From the NCBI GenBank assembly GCA_003254925.1, contig QANZ01034463.1, forward strand, positions 35,550-99,549: a stretch of DNA of 64,000 nucleotides. Direction: 5' to 3'. Position 1 is the stretch's first letter. Each line of letters starts with the position of its first letter. The notes beneath the pieces are model-generated. The model was not told the DNA's origin, did no database searches, and saw only the letters and a program-made list of their open reading frames with translations. The position numbers were made by a program, and so were the translations under genes. Shown piece by piece: positions 35,898-46,758 of the stretch. This DNA is from Chamaecrista fasciculata (lineage: Eukaryota; Streptophyta; Magnoliopsida; Fabales; Fabaceae).

Positions 35898-38800
35898 ATG
35901 TCTACTAATGGCCCTTTGCTAATTCAAATCACCACCACTTTCTCCCAATTCTCTCCCAAAAAACGATGGCGTTTTGCTTTTACAGCAATTTACTCTACAC
36001 GGGTTATGCTTTCTCTAGCCAACGATGTCATATCCAAAAGAAATAACCGTCTCTACTCTAAATTTTTAAAACCCACTTCTTCCATTACTACTCTTGATAG
36101 AATTGAGCCATCTCCTTCCCAGCATGTGGACAGTAAAATCATCCACCATTCTCTTACTTCTCATCATGACCCTCAAGTGAGCCTCATAGAAATAGTAGAG
36201 AACAAAGACTTGGAAGCACAGGCTGGACTTGATAATCATTATTCTTTTGCACCTCATGTTGATCAAGTGAGCTTCACAAAACTGGTTAAAAACAGAGACT
36301 TGAAAGCTCTTGCTGAACTTGGAGGGAGTGAAGCCGTTGCATCTGCTCTTGGAAGCAATCCTTCAAAGGGAATTGATGGCAGTGACGAAGACATTGCCAG
36401 AAGGCGCGAATTATTTGGTTCAAACACATACCAAAGGCCACCACCAAAAGGCTTCCTACAATTTGTGTTGGAAGCTTTCAATGACACCACCATTCTCATC
36501 CTTCTAGTATGTGCTGGCCTTTCCCTTGGTTTTGGCATCAAAGAAAACGGAGGACAGGAAGGCTGGTATGAAGGAGGAAGTATATTTGTAGCTGTTTTCT
36601 TGGTTGTTGTTGTTTCTGCACTCAGCAACTTCAGACAAGAAAGACAGTTTGATAAATTATCCAAGATAAGCAACAACATCAAAGTTGAAGTTGTGAGAAA
36701 TGGAAGGCCACAGAATATATCCATCTTTGACATTCTTGTCGGAGATATTGTATCTCTCAAGATTGGTGATCAAATACCAGCTGATGGATTATTCATTTCA
36801 GGGCATTCCTTGGAAGTTGATGAATCAAGCATGACTGGTGAGAGTGACCACGTTGAAATCGAGCCTATGAAAAATCCCTTCTTGATATCTGGTTCTAAGG
36901 TGGTAGATGGCTATGCAAAAATGCTTGTGACTTCTGTGGGAACGCACACAGCTTGGGGTGAAATGATGAGCTCAATAACACGTGACACCAATGAAAGAAC
37001 ACCATTGCAAGCTCGTCTTGACAAGCTAACATCTTCAATCGGAAAGGTAGGCCTCACTGTGGCATTTCTGGTTCTGGTGGTTTTGTTGATTCGTTATTTC
37101 ACGGGGAACACAAAAGATGACAATAATGGGGTTAAGAAGTACAACAGTAAAAAGACAGATATAGACGATGTGTTCAATGCGGTTATACATATAGTTGCAG
37201 CTGCAGTCACTATAGTGGTCGTGGCAATCCCTGAAGGTCTTCCATTAGCTGTCACTCTCACATTGGCATACTCCATGAAAAGAATGATGGCAGAGCAAGC
37301 AATGGTGAGAAAGCTTTCAGCTTGTGAGACAATGGGTTCAGCAACAGTTATATGCACAGATAAAACTGGAACCTTGACGTTGAATCAGATGAGAGTGACC
37401 AAATTTTGGCTTGGCCCAGAAAACATAAAGGAGAATTTTTTCCATGCAATGGCCCCAAACGTTCTTGAGCTATTTCATGAAGGAATAGGCTTCAATACAA
37501 CAGGAAGTGTCTATAAGTCTTCATCAGAATCTGAACCTGAAATTTCTGGTAGCCCAACTGAGAAAGCAATTCTGTTATGGGCTGTATCAGAGTTGGGTAT
37601 GAACATGGAGGAGCTGAAGCAAAAATATAAACTTCTCCATGTGGAAACATTCAACTCAGAGAAGAAACGAAGTGGCATAGCGATAAAGAAGGAGATTGAC
37701 AACACCATCCATGTGCATTGGAAAGGAGCTGCTGAGATGATATTAGCAATGTGTTCTAATTACATTGATAGTAAGGGTATAATCAAGTCCTTTGATGAAG
37801 AAGAGAGGAGTAAAATTGAGAAGATAATCCAAGGCATGGCAGCTAGTAGCTTAAGATGCATTGCATTTGCTTACAATATGCAAGATTCAGAAAGCCAACA
37901 AGTTCTTAAAGAAGAAGGGTTAACCTTGCTTGGAATTGCTGGTCTCAAGGACCCATGCCGACCCGATGTGAAGAAGGCAGTGGAAACTTGCAGGCGTGCA
38001 GGAGTAAAGATCAAGATGATCACTGGAGATAACATATTCACAGCAAAGGCAATAGCTACAGAATGTGGTATATTAGATCTCAGTAACCAAATAAATGAAG
38101 GAGAAGTGGTAGAAGGTGAGGAATTCCGGAATTACACAGAAGAAGAGAGGATGCAGAAAGTTGAGAATATCCGAGTGATGGCAAGATCAACCCCTATTGA
38201 CAAACATCTAATGGTGAAATGCTTGAAAATGAAAGGCCATGTGGTTGCAGTCACAGGAGATGGCACAAACGATGCGCCTGCGCTAAAAGAAGCTGATATA
38301 GGACTCTCTATGGGCATACAAGGCACTGAAGTTGCCAAGGAAAGTTCTGACATTGTCATATTAGATGATAACTTCAATTCTGTTGCCACTGTATTAAGGT
38401 GGGGAAGATGTGTTTATAACAACATACAAAAATTTATACAGTTTCAGCTAACAGTGAATGTTGCAGCTCTTGTGATTAATTTCATTGCAGCTGTTTCTTC
38501 TGGAGATGTTCCTCTAACAGCAGTTCAACTATTATGGGTAAATCTCATTATGGACACATTAGGAGCTCTTGCATTGGCCACAGAAAGGCCTACCAAAGAC
38601 CTAATGAAAAGAAAGCCTGTGGGCAGAACAGAACCTCTTATTACAAATATAATGTGGAGGAACCTTGTGGCTCAAGCTTTATATCAAATAGGTGTGCTCT
38701 TGGTTTTACAGTTCAATGGGAAGGCAATCTTCAACGTAAGTGAGGAGGTAAATAAGACCCTTATTTTTAATACATTTGTTCTGTGCCAAGTTTTCAATGA

Positions 38801-39068
38801 GTTCAATTCAAGGAATATGGAGGAGCAGAATGTGTTTAGAGGAATCCACAGAAACCATTTGTTTCTGGGAATTGTGGGCATAACCATTGTTCTTCAGATT
38901 GTGATGGTGGAATTCCTAAAGAAATTTGCGGATACTCACAGCTTAACGTTAGAGCAATGGGGAATTTGTATTGCAATTGCTGCTGTTTCATGGCCCATTG
39001 GTTGGATAGTCAAGTTCATACAAGTTCCAGAGAAACCCTTCTTCAGTTACACCAACAAACAGGCTTAA
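35898..39068 (+). CDS. ACA12: Plasma-membrane-type, calmodulin-regulated Ca2+-ATPase (P2B), ACA12/13 group
   Basis: Pumps Ca2+ out of the cytosol; its N-terminal domain is autoinhibitory and is released by calmodulin. Single open frame of 1,056 residues with no intron, as is known for Arabidopsis ACA12 and ACA13. Residues 21-38 (KKRWRFAFTAIYSTRVML) are the basic-aromatic calmodulin-binding type of helix. Actuator loop TGES is at 313-316, membrane helix 4 PEGL at 445-448, phosphorylated Asp488 in DKTGTLT, and hinge TGDGTNDAP from 786. Ten membrane helices can be placed, and all catalytic residues are present. It is about 30 residues longer than usual because of a tandem in-frame duplication at residues 83-112 and 113-142. 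The ATG at 35898 is the first in frame after the leader. ACA12 is preferred over ACA13 because CYP63, VTE3 and MIR167 are neighbours. Confidence 0.93.
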   Translation: MSTNGPLLIQITTTFSQFSPKKRWRFAFTAIYSTRVMLSLANDVISKRNNRLYSKFLKPTSSITTLDRIEPSPSQHVDSKIIHHSLTSHHDPQVSLIEIVENKDLEAQAGLDNHYSFAPHVDQVSFTKLVKNRDLKALAELGGSEAVASALGSNPSKGIDGSDEDIARRRELFGSNTYQRPPPKGFLQFVLEAFNDTTILILLVCAGLSLGFGIKENGGQEGWYEGGSIFVAVFLVVVVSALSNFRQERQFDKLSKISNNIKVEVVRNGRPQNISIFDILVGDIVSLKIGDQIPADGLFISGHSLEVDESSMTGESDHVEIEPMKNPFLISGSKVVDGYAKMLVTSVGTHTAWGEMMSSITRDTNERTPLQARLDKLTSSIGKVGLTVAFLVLVVLLIRYFTGNTKDDNNGVKKYNSKKTDIDDVFNAVIHIVAAAVTIVVVAIPEGLPLAVTLTLAYSMKRMMAEQAMVRKLSACETMGSATVICTDKTGTLTLNQMRVTKFWLGPENIKENFFHAMAPNVLELFHEGIGFNTTGSVYKSSSESEPEISGSPTEKAILLWAVSELGMNMEELKQKYKLLHVETFNSEKKRSGIAIKKEIDNTIHVHWKGAAEMILAMCSNYIDSKGIIKSFDEEERSKIEKIIQGMAASSLRCIAFAYNMQDSESQQVLKEEGLTLLGIAGLKDPCRPDVKKAVETCRRAGVKIKMITGDNIFTAKAIATECGILDLSNQINEGEVVEGEEFRNYTEEERMQKVENIRVMARSTPIDKHLMVKCLKMKGHVVAVTGDGTNDAPALKEADIGLSMGIQGTEVAKESSDIVILDDNFNSVATVLRWGRCVYNNIQKFIQFQLTVNVAALVINFIAAVSSGDVPLTAVQLLWVNLIMDTLGALALATERPTKDLMKRKPVGRTEPLITNIMWRNLVAQALYQIGVLLVLQFNGKAIFNVSEEVNKTLIFNTFVLCQVFNEFNSRNMEEQNVFRGIHRNHLFLGIVGITIVLQIVMVEFLKKFADTHSLTLEQWGICIAIAAVSWPIGWIVKFIQVPEKPFFSYTNKQA

Positions 39069-39168
39069 TTTGTTAGACACTTGGATTGAGCAGGCATTTT
39101 CATTCAAGTTTCCTTTAGGTTTAGGGATTGTTAGATTTTCTTTTCTAAAATTACTTTTTTAGGTAGTT
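39069..39168 (+). other. 3' flank of the Ca2+-ATPase gene
   Basis: Short 3' UTR-like AT-rich sequence between the stop codon and the TA microsatellite. Confidence 0.35.
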
Positions 39169-39191
39169 TATATATATATATATATATATAT
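39169..39191. repeat. (TA)n microsatellite
   Basis: About eleven TA units just downstream of the ATPase gene. Confidence 0.9.
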
Positions 39192-42100
39192 GATATTTTG
39201 ATGACAATGTTTGATCAAATTATTCTAACAAGTTAATATATAATGTTACTCTAAAGAATTAAAAAATCAAAATAATTTAAAATAAATAATAAAAATATTT
39301 TTTTTAATATGTACTACGAGTGTTACCCACCTATCTATTCTAATAGTTTAGTCTTCTCTTTTATCAAATATTTGACACATGTATTCTCAAGTCTTGATTC
39401 TAAAACTCTGTTGTTCTTTGTTAAGCTGGATCAACTTCCAACCAATTGATCCACACATTTGATGATAATTAAAATAAATTTTTGTCATGATAGAGATTTA
39501 TTAACTTTCAGAAATAATATTTGATATGTGGATTTCTAAGACATTTGGATCTTAGGATTCCGTATAGACCAACTTCCTCCCAAAGTCAAGTCAAGAGACA
39601 AGAGTTGGTTAAAGTTAAAATATAAAGAAATGGTATAACTAGTATATATCATCATAACGCGCGTTGGGACCCTTGATTTCTCTATTGGACAAAGCTTTAG
39701 TGGTTTATTGAATATTGTATGAGATGAGAGTGAAGTTGTAACCATATTTTTTTTCGTGAAACATAATTCATTTAAAAGTAAGTCAAAGTCAAGTCAGTAG
39801 AAATGAAAACAAATTAAAGTAAAATTAGTCAACCCTTCTTTAGTATAAACAACAACACTAGACGGGATATTAATTGACGAAGGTGGGGGGTTTGTAACTC
39901 ATCCAAGAGGACTCATCCTCGTATAAGACAAATTGGCAAGACAATCAACTGCCAAGTTAGTGGATCTAGGAATTTAACTAAAGTTACAATCATCTAAAGA
40001 ACTGAAAACATAAATAATAAAGTCTAAAATAAACAAACACTTCCAAAAACCAAACATAATCAGACTCAAAGCAACAATAATAATTTGATAAAACGTCGCC
40101 GTAGAAGCAAAACAAGAAACGATGTCGTGGAAGTACCTGACCTAGAAAAAAAAACGCCACCGAGTCACCACCGCAAAGAAAGCCAGACCAGATCGACGTC
40201 ATAGAAGCCTTAATCCAAAATGCCGTCGCCACCACAAAACTCTAGAAACAAAATAACACTCTCATAAAGAGAGAAAGGGCCTTCACAAAGGAGAAATTTT
40301 TAACACTGCCTATAAAACGAGAGAGGGCCATCGCCGCTGAGACAGCGACGGCCCAAGGGCGAGAGAGAGTTAGTTGGAACCATGTTTTAATGTTTGATAT
40401 ATACTTAATTTCAAAATTGCACTACTTAAGTGACTAATAATAAGTGAATTCAATCACATTAGAATATTATATAAGTATTTATATATGTATATTTATATAT
40501 ATATATATATAAAAGGATGTTTAAAAAATATAATTTTAGTAAATTTTTTAATTATTCAAGTTACTTAAATGTGCAAGAAGTCTACCTAAAAAATTTGTTA
40601 GATGAGTTACTGGTATAACTTATTTTAAATTAGAAAAGCTGACTGGAAGATGGAATTGCTATAATAAAATATTGAAGTTGAGAGCGAGAGGATCCTTCTT
40701 CATGCCCAAAATACTCCTATACCATAAGTTGACAGCTTTCCCACAAAGGGAAAAAAAAAAAATCAGAGCCTATTTCAACAACATCACTTATTAATTATTT
40801 CTATGTTTGTAAAATAAATATTGACTTAGCCAGTTCTTTAACTTTGATTTTTTCTACAATAGTTGCTTGGGGAAAAGACTTTTGTCTAATTTAGCGGATT
40901 ATGTGTAACGCTTGGATTTGTCTAATCTAAAAATCAGTTGAACACAATTCCAATCACGTGGGTTTAGGCTTCTACAAATTCAGAATTTTTTTAATCCAGA
41001 TGTCTGCAATTAGGTGCAACCTAATATCTACTCTACTACGTAAACATGCAATTAATATGAGGGTGTTTGGAAGAAGTGTTTTGACAGTTTTGTTGATATG
41101 AATAATTAAATTCTTTAAACACTTTATTTCATAATCTATCTCTTTTATCTCGATCTTTATCATCACATTTATTCATATAAAAAATTAAAAAAAATGGAAA
41201 AAGAGATAAATTCAAAAAAATGAAAAAATTAAGATGTTTGAGCACTCTAACTCTTTGTATTAAAACCTTTTAAAGAAAATCTACAAAACCTTAAAACATT
41301 CATTAATGGCTTAGATTGTAAAGATATAACTATATATGATAAATCTAAATCCCTCATTTGATAGAAATAAACATACAACATATTTATGTTATGTGAAGTA
41401 TTTTTATGCAATTATTTTATTTTAGAATAAATTTCTTTCATGCCTCAAATATTCATGTTAAAGCTTTTTAGTTATGCTCTTAGTTGCAATTGTGAGATAG
41501 TTATAATAAGAAAAAAAAAATAGGCACTATCATAGTTCCTCACTTAATCACATTAGTTGGCTAGTTATTCAAAACTTAGTCATACGTCTTTATGTATTAG
41601 TTGTTAAGTGAATTTGGACACCTAGCAACTTGACTCAACTTTATTTTTGGCCTGAAGAACTCGATTCAATTGCTAATTAAGAAAGAGCGGTGTCATTTCT
41701 GTCAATAGCTTGGATTTGTTTTTTCTATTTTTTTTTTGAAGAGTTACTACAAGTAAATAAATTATTTGAGCCAATGTAAAGAAAGATGTTCTTGAGATGG
41801 CAAAAAAAAAAAGGCACCCCAAACAAAATTTAGAGAAAAAATTACGATGATAATCAAATAATAAGTTTAGAAGAATATTTAAAATCCAAGTAGTTAATAT
41901 CAATAAATATTAAGATATTAATAGTAATACAATATGATCAGCATTAGAAATTGTTAGTTTATTATAATGAGCTACTACAATCATTAAAGTATGAATGATT
42001 ACACAACTGCTCGTGCTTGACTATAGTTTGGATGCAAGAACTCCTCTATTAAAAAAGAAAATATGATCAATTATTACAATTATGGTCTCAATAATTAAAA

Positions 42101-43661
42101 GGAAAGTGGAGTTGCAACCACCTGCCTAATAATATATGTCAACTGCTCGTGCTTGACTCATCTCAACGCTTTTGGTCCACATTTACCAATTTAATTAGAT
42201 CTTTTTTATATGAATTTAGTTATATGAAGTTTGGACAAAAAATATAACAAAACTTACCAATTTTTTACAAGTTAGTTTTGATACTTAATTATATCTTTTA
42301 TTCTGTTTACCTTTTTATAAAATTAACTCTGTTAATTTTTTTAGAAAAGAAAATTCATTTCCATTCAATCACACCTCACGGTGCGACCCAAAGTGTATAC
42401 ATCCTTGTGAATTGTGACTTTGCGTTGCTAACACATCTGAAAATATATTTGTTTATTAAATAGATGGAATTAAAACACCAAAATTTACCCACTGCATAGT
42501 TATATTATTATTTTAACATTTTAAACCTAGCATTTTTGTCTTTCAGTGGGTAAATTTAAAACCAGTTAATTTGAGATCAGTTAATAATAAGAAATCAATG
42601 TTACTATCAGGTTTTAAATTTATGTTAATAATAAAAAAAAAAACAGGTTTTAAATCAGTGGGTAATTTGAGATCAGTTTCAAAGTTATATTATTATTTTA
42701 AAATATAAAACCTAGCATTTTTACCCACTGCATTGAAACTTAATTAACTGCATAGTTAAAGATTTATATCGTTTTTTTCTCCACAACCGCTCGCGATTTT
42801 CTCCATTTTCCTGTGATCTTTTTCTCCAGATTCTTCCATAATTTTTTCGTTTTATATAGGGAGAGATTGTATTAATTGCAATTCCTCCCTATTTTTCATC
42901 TTCTGTTTTAAGTTTTTCATTGAATAAAGTCAGATTTTTGTCCCTCTATTTTAGTAGTAGTTTTATCCGGATCTATTTCTGGTTCAATCTTTCCTTGTGA
43001 GAGATCCTATTCCAATACTAGATCGTGATTCAGATCTGAGCATATATGTCGAAAAGTATTCAGTGTTTCAACAAATTGATGGAAGAGTCTATGGCATATA
43101 CATTTGGGACGAACACTACTTTTCTGATATGCAGAGAGTATCATGGTAAATATTTTGTTGGCAACACCAATATCGGTGATGACTTTCATCCTGCAGATAG
43201 GATCATTTGTACTTTAATTTGTTATTATAGTTCAACAATGTTTGCAAATTGTTCTTCTTCTGTTTTATCAGATCGTAGTTCTCTGACTGATTGTAAGTGC
43301 CGTGTGGCTCTATAATATAGTTTGGCATGATGCTTTAAAAAAAATTAACTGCAGCTATAATTAAGTTTCAACGTTACTATCAATGTGATTAACATAAATT
43401 GACTTTTAAATTGTTTAAAGATGTATTAGTTTTTGTTAATTGAAACAAAAAGAAAAAAGAAAGGAATGATTTTCAAATATCAACTTTTGCAACACGCGCA
43501 TGCTTTATATAAAAAATATATAGCGCATGCATGCATTTTGACTTTTCAAACCACAAAGGTTGAATTTTGTTGACTATTAATGTGACTCTTAGAAGAAGTT
43601 CAAGACTTCAAGTTATATAGTCATGAATTTACTGTTTTTATGATAATTCAGACGAGAAAAG
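39192..43661. other. Intergenic, decayed repeats
   Basis: AT-rich. On the minus strand near 39975-39907 a frame reads IPRSTNLAVDCLANLS, which resembles the end of the RNase H domain of LINE-type or related retroelements; this is weak. A GC-richer patch, 40090-40370, gives no recognisable protein. Near 42498-42740 a phrase containing 'aacctagcattttt' occurs twice in direct orientation. An 89-codon plus-strand frame at 43046-43315 is unrecognised. Confidence 0.3.
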
Positions 43662-43694
43662 TATATATATATATATAGATATATATATATATAT
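43662..43694. repeat. (TA)n microsatellite, interrupted
   Basis: Sixteen or so TA units with one GA interruption. Confidence 0.9.
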
Positions 43695-43939
43695 TATAAA
43701 GCTTATAAACTAATTAAAATTACAATTAAGTTATGATTTAATTTGAGATCAAATATTTTTTTCCTCAATATTAATGTAGATATATATTTGACCTTTCATT
43801 ATAAATCTTGTCTTAAATAATTAAAATACTAATGAAAAAAAAAAAACTAACTTTGTGTCAAAGACCAATATAATCAACTTAAACAGAAAACTTGCACTTT
43901 ATAAAGCAAAATTTGAATTCCATTTAAAAAAAAACTTAA

Positions 43940-44120
43940 AGTTTAGGTAAGTTGAGCCCTAGAGACTCACCAGAGTCAGAGTATGCGGCATACTCTATGG
44001 TCGCTTATAGAGATATTTATAGATCACCTACCAATAAGACCCTCAAATTGGTAATTGAATTCGAACTCACGGCCTTATGGATTATGAGTCGACTCTTTAC
44101 CAACTGAGTCAACCTTTGTT
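43940..44120 (-). mobile_element. tRNA-derived SINE, diverged
   Basis: On the minus strand the head shows a pol III A box (TGACTCAGTTGGTAAAGAG, about 44112-44093) and a B box (GAGTTCGAATTC, 44068-44057) at tRNA-like spacing, followed by an unrelated body and an A-rich tail seen as the T/A run near 43925-43940. It cannot fold as a full tRNA. Target duplications not found, so it is old. Confidence 0.6.
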
Positions 44121-44149
44121 GGAGAATGTCCGCCTTTTGAATATATAGT

Positions 44150-44300
44150 GAACTATTACAAAAAAAAAACAGCTTTTAGCCGCTAAATGTTCTTCCAGCG
44201 GTTTCAAAACCGCCTCTAGATGCTTTAGATTTTAAAAAATATCTTGAAACCGCCGCTTGATACTTCATTTTTAAAAACATATAAATGGTAACCGCCGCCA
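44150..44300. repeat. Possible end of a CACTA-like element
   Basis: Begins ACTATTACAAAAAAAAAACAGC, close to the CACTACAA(A)n start of plant CACTA elements, followed by repeated subterminal motifs with GCGGT, ACCGCC and AACCGCCGC in both orientations. The other end and any transposase are missing. Confidence 0.35.
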
Positions 44301-45575
44301 TACGTAACATTTATTGACAGAAAAAATGTAAACGTTAAAGAAAGACAAGGAGAAGGGATATCCATGTTAAGTGTTGGAAAATCAAATCTATACTTTTGTT
44401 CTTATCCTTCATATAGTTGGTAGATTTTTAAGAGTACAAAGAATAAGTTATCGTGGATTCTCTCCTAATGAAGCTATATAACAAACAAGATTACAAGAAG
44501 GATGTCAATATGTAATGTGATACTCCAACTCTCCGTCTTAATCGCCATAAAATCAAAGCTTATTTTATAGACGCACAACCTTTAAAACTAAAAAAATATC
44601 ATAAAAGATAAAGATACAGACCACTAGACCATTGTTTTACTCTAGTGTTCTCTATCTTTCTCTCTACTAAAAAATTTAAATTTCATTTAATTTATAAAAA
44701 AAACAGCAACAATAAACACTCTGTATCATTACCGTATCATAAACAATAGACATATATATATACTAGGGGCTTGGCGTGCTTTGAATTGATTTAAAGTTGA
44801 AGATTATATTAAATTTTTATATTGATAAAAGAGTAAGTTTGGGACCAATTTGAGAAATTATAAAATATTTAGGACCAATTTGAAATTACCTCATNATATC
44901 CTAAATTTTTATATGCCTGAGTGATGCATGCCGATTGAATTATTAATTGTTTGTCATCAAAACCAATACATAAGGTGCAGAGACAATGGGTAATAAACTG
45001 GTGTAAATGGAAAGTAAGACTTTGAAAGAAGGAGGCAAGATGAGATCTCAAAAGCACCAAACATGTTTGGACGTGAACCACTTTCTCAAAACCAAAACAC
45101 TCATATCTCTCTGTGAACTCATCAAGATTTCCCCTGCATATATAACTTCACACAATAAATAAAGAAAATCTAGCTAGGTTATCCATATATATTATAATAT
45201 TATATCTTACATTATATTTTGTTAATATCAAGATTAACTAAATATTTTTAAATTTCTGCTCATTTAAGCCCCAAACAAGATCAAGTGAAACTACAGAAGG
45301 CGAAACATATACTAGCTAGAGAGCCTATACCTGCAGTAATAATGTAAAACCAGTTATGCAATTTCAAAACTGTCTCTATATACACATACCAAAAAGATGA
45401 ACAAATTAAAAGATGAAAGAACAGATTTTATATAAATACCTCGATCAGCTTCATGTATATATAATATATTCTGGGAATATATATCCAAAATAGGGTATAT
45501 ATAGTAAATAATAGAAGGAAAAAAGTATAAGAGGAGAGAATTAATGATTATACACATGAAGTAATTAAATTTGTT
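44301..45575. other. Intergenic, nothing identified
   Basis: AT-rich, with a single N at 44895 and short TA runs. The last part is downstream of the MIR167 hairpin and may belong to its primary transcript. Confidence 0.35.
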
Positions 45576-45591
45576 CGTGATCCCATCAACA

Positions 45592-45670
45592 GGTGAAGCT
45601 GCCACATGATCCAATCCTTCCTTGAGATTGAACATAACATAGAAAAGCTTAGATCATGCTGGCAGCTTCA
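45592..45670 (-). ncRNA. MIR167: MIR167 hairpin
   Basis: The minus strand of 45670-45650 is TGAAGCTGCCAGCATGATCT plus A, the exact 21-nt miR167a/b sequence. The opposite arm (45611-45592) is GATCATGTGGCAGCTTCACC, the expected miR167* strand, and the arms pair almost throughout around a loop of 38 bases; the stem base continues a few pairs outside (acag/ctgt). miR167 cleaves ARF6 and ARF8 mRNAs and so tunes auxin response in flowers and roots. By position beside the ACA12-type gene it matches Arabidopsis MIR167B. The stem is the full known miRNA type, not a chance seed match. Confidence 0.95.
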
Positions 45671-45832
45671 ACTGTCACTGGTGCACGATAAGCACCCAAA
45701 CGACCTCAGCTTCTTCAACAATTAATGAGAGAGATCGATATGGAGAGACAAATTACTAAAAGTGAAACAGAGAGACTTCATGAGTGTTAAATTCCCTTGG
45801 GACATATATAGAAGGTGTGATGAATGGGATAT

Positions 45833-45841
45833 ATTTATATA
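45833..45841 (-). promoter_or_regulatory. Probable TATA box of MIR167
   Basis: Minus-strand TATATAAAT, about 165 bases upstream of the mature miRNA, a usual distance for a plant MIR promoter. A second TA-rich stretch at 45813-45820 is an alternative. Confidence 0.45.
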
Positions 45842-46552
45842 TAAGTAAGTGATAATAAACAATTAATAAGTAAATTATTGTTGTAATTAGGAGAGGACGT
45901 GTGTCAGTGGTCCAAAAGTTAAAAGACATTATATTTGAATATTATGATTCATGACCAATATGCTTCCACCAATTCATAAAAAAGGCATGGAGTGGTTCCA
46001 AGTTTCTCTTGGAGTATACATCAATCAAAGAAAAAAGTGCAAAACACTAACTTAATGGGGGACCATTTAATTTGCATGGGTTTCACATATAATTAAAGAA
46101 ACTCATCAGATCTGTCTTATCTCTCATCCAAAAATTACCAAGTCATGTCAATATGGTAGTAATGGAATTGATGGGTGTAAATAAAATATAGAAAAACAAA
46201 GTCACATGACTCACTTTCAATTCCCTCAGTCTCTCTATCCACCATTTTCATTCAACATTTCAACATATAATTAAATATGTCATCTTTTGTGAACATAGCT
46301 TTTCTTTCTAATTTTTAAACATGAGGTACTAATTGTCAGACATGTATAATATCCTTATTGATCTAACGTTCTAATTGGTGTCAGTTGCGCATGAAATCAA
46401 AAGCAACCTTATCTACATTATGAACAATACCTAGGAATGAACAATAAATATACATACCGATGATCATGATGATGAACAATAATGTTTTTTTTACATGATA
46501 GTTTACGAGTGTCCTCCCAGCAGTGTGAAGTATGACTATCTAGGAAGTTGTG
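45842..46552. other. Upstream region of MIR167, no gene seen
   Basis: AT-rich sequence up to the SINE. Presumed MIR167 promoter. No ORF of note. Confidence 0.4.
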
Positions 46553-46563
46553 AAATCAAGGTA

Positions 46564-46747
46564 GTGGTTAGTCCAAGTGGTTAGTCCAAGTGGTAAGCGA
46601 CTTGGTACCGCTTAAGCAAAGTCCCGTGTTCGAGTCTTTGTGAATGTAATTACCCATGTTGGGAGACTCACCCACCATAGTCAAGTGCGCGACCCGGGTC
46701 GAGTCTGGATTAGTCGAGGGGTGATCTCGGATACCGGGCAGGCAACT
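46564..46747 (+). mobile_element. tRNA-derived SINE (Au-like) with target-site duplication
   Basis: The plus strand has an A box-like GTGGTTAGTCCAAGTGGTAA, B box GTGTTCGAGTC, then the body GGGAGACTCACCCACC and ACCCGGGTCGAGTCTGGA that I know from Au-type plant SINEs. An 11-base direct repeat, AAATCAAGGTA, flanks it (46553-46563 and 46748-46758). The A-box phrase GGTTAGTCCAAGTGG is partly doubled. Clear ends and an intact duplication suggest a fairly recent insertion. Confidence 0.8.
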
Positions 46748-46758
46748 AAATCAAGGTA

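Noticed and set aside
39907..39975. LINE or similar retroelement RNase H tail (minus strand)
   Set aside because: Only about 16 residues fit (IPRSTNLAVDCLANLS) and no reverse transcriptase sequence lies upstream; kept only as a remark.
43046..43315. 89-codon plus-strand frame beginning MSKSIQCFNKL
   Set aside because: Unrecognised, in AT-rich DNA next to repeats, with no introns or neighbours to support a gene.
43940..44120. tRNA gene on the minus strand
   Set aside because: A and B boxes are present but no complete acceptor stem or anticodon arm can be drawn; it is a SINE head.
45354..45635. 93-codon minus-strand frame starting in the MIR167 loop (possible miRNA-encoded peptide)
   Set aside because: It starts inside the hairpin loop and runs through the star strand and AT-rich DNA; known pri-miRNA peptides lie upstream of the stem, and the composition is typical of noise.
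46564..46640. tRNA gene on the plus strand
   Set aside because: tRNA-like promoter only; it has a SINE body and a target-site duplication.
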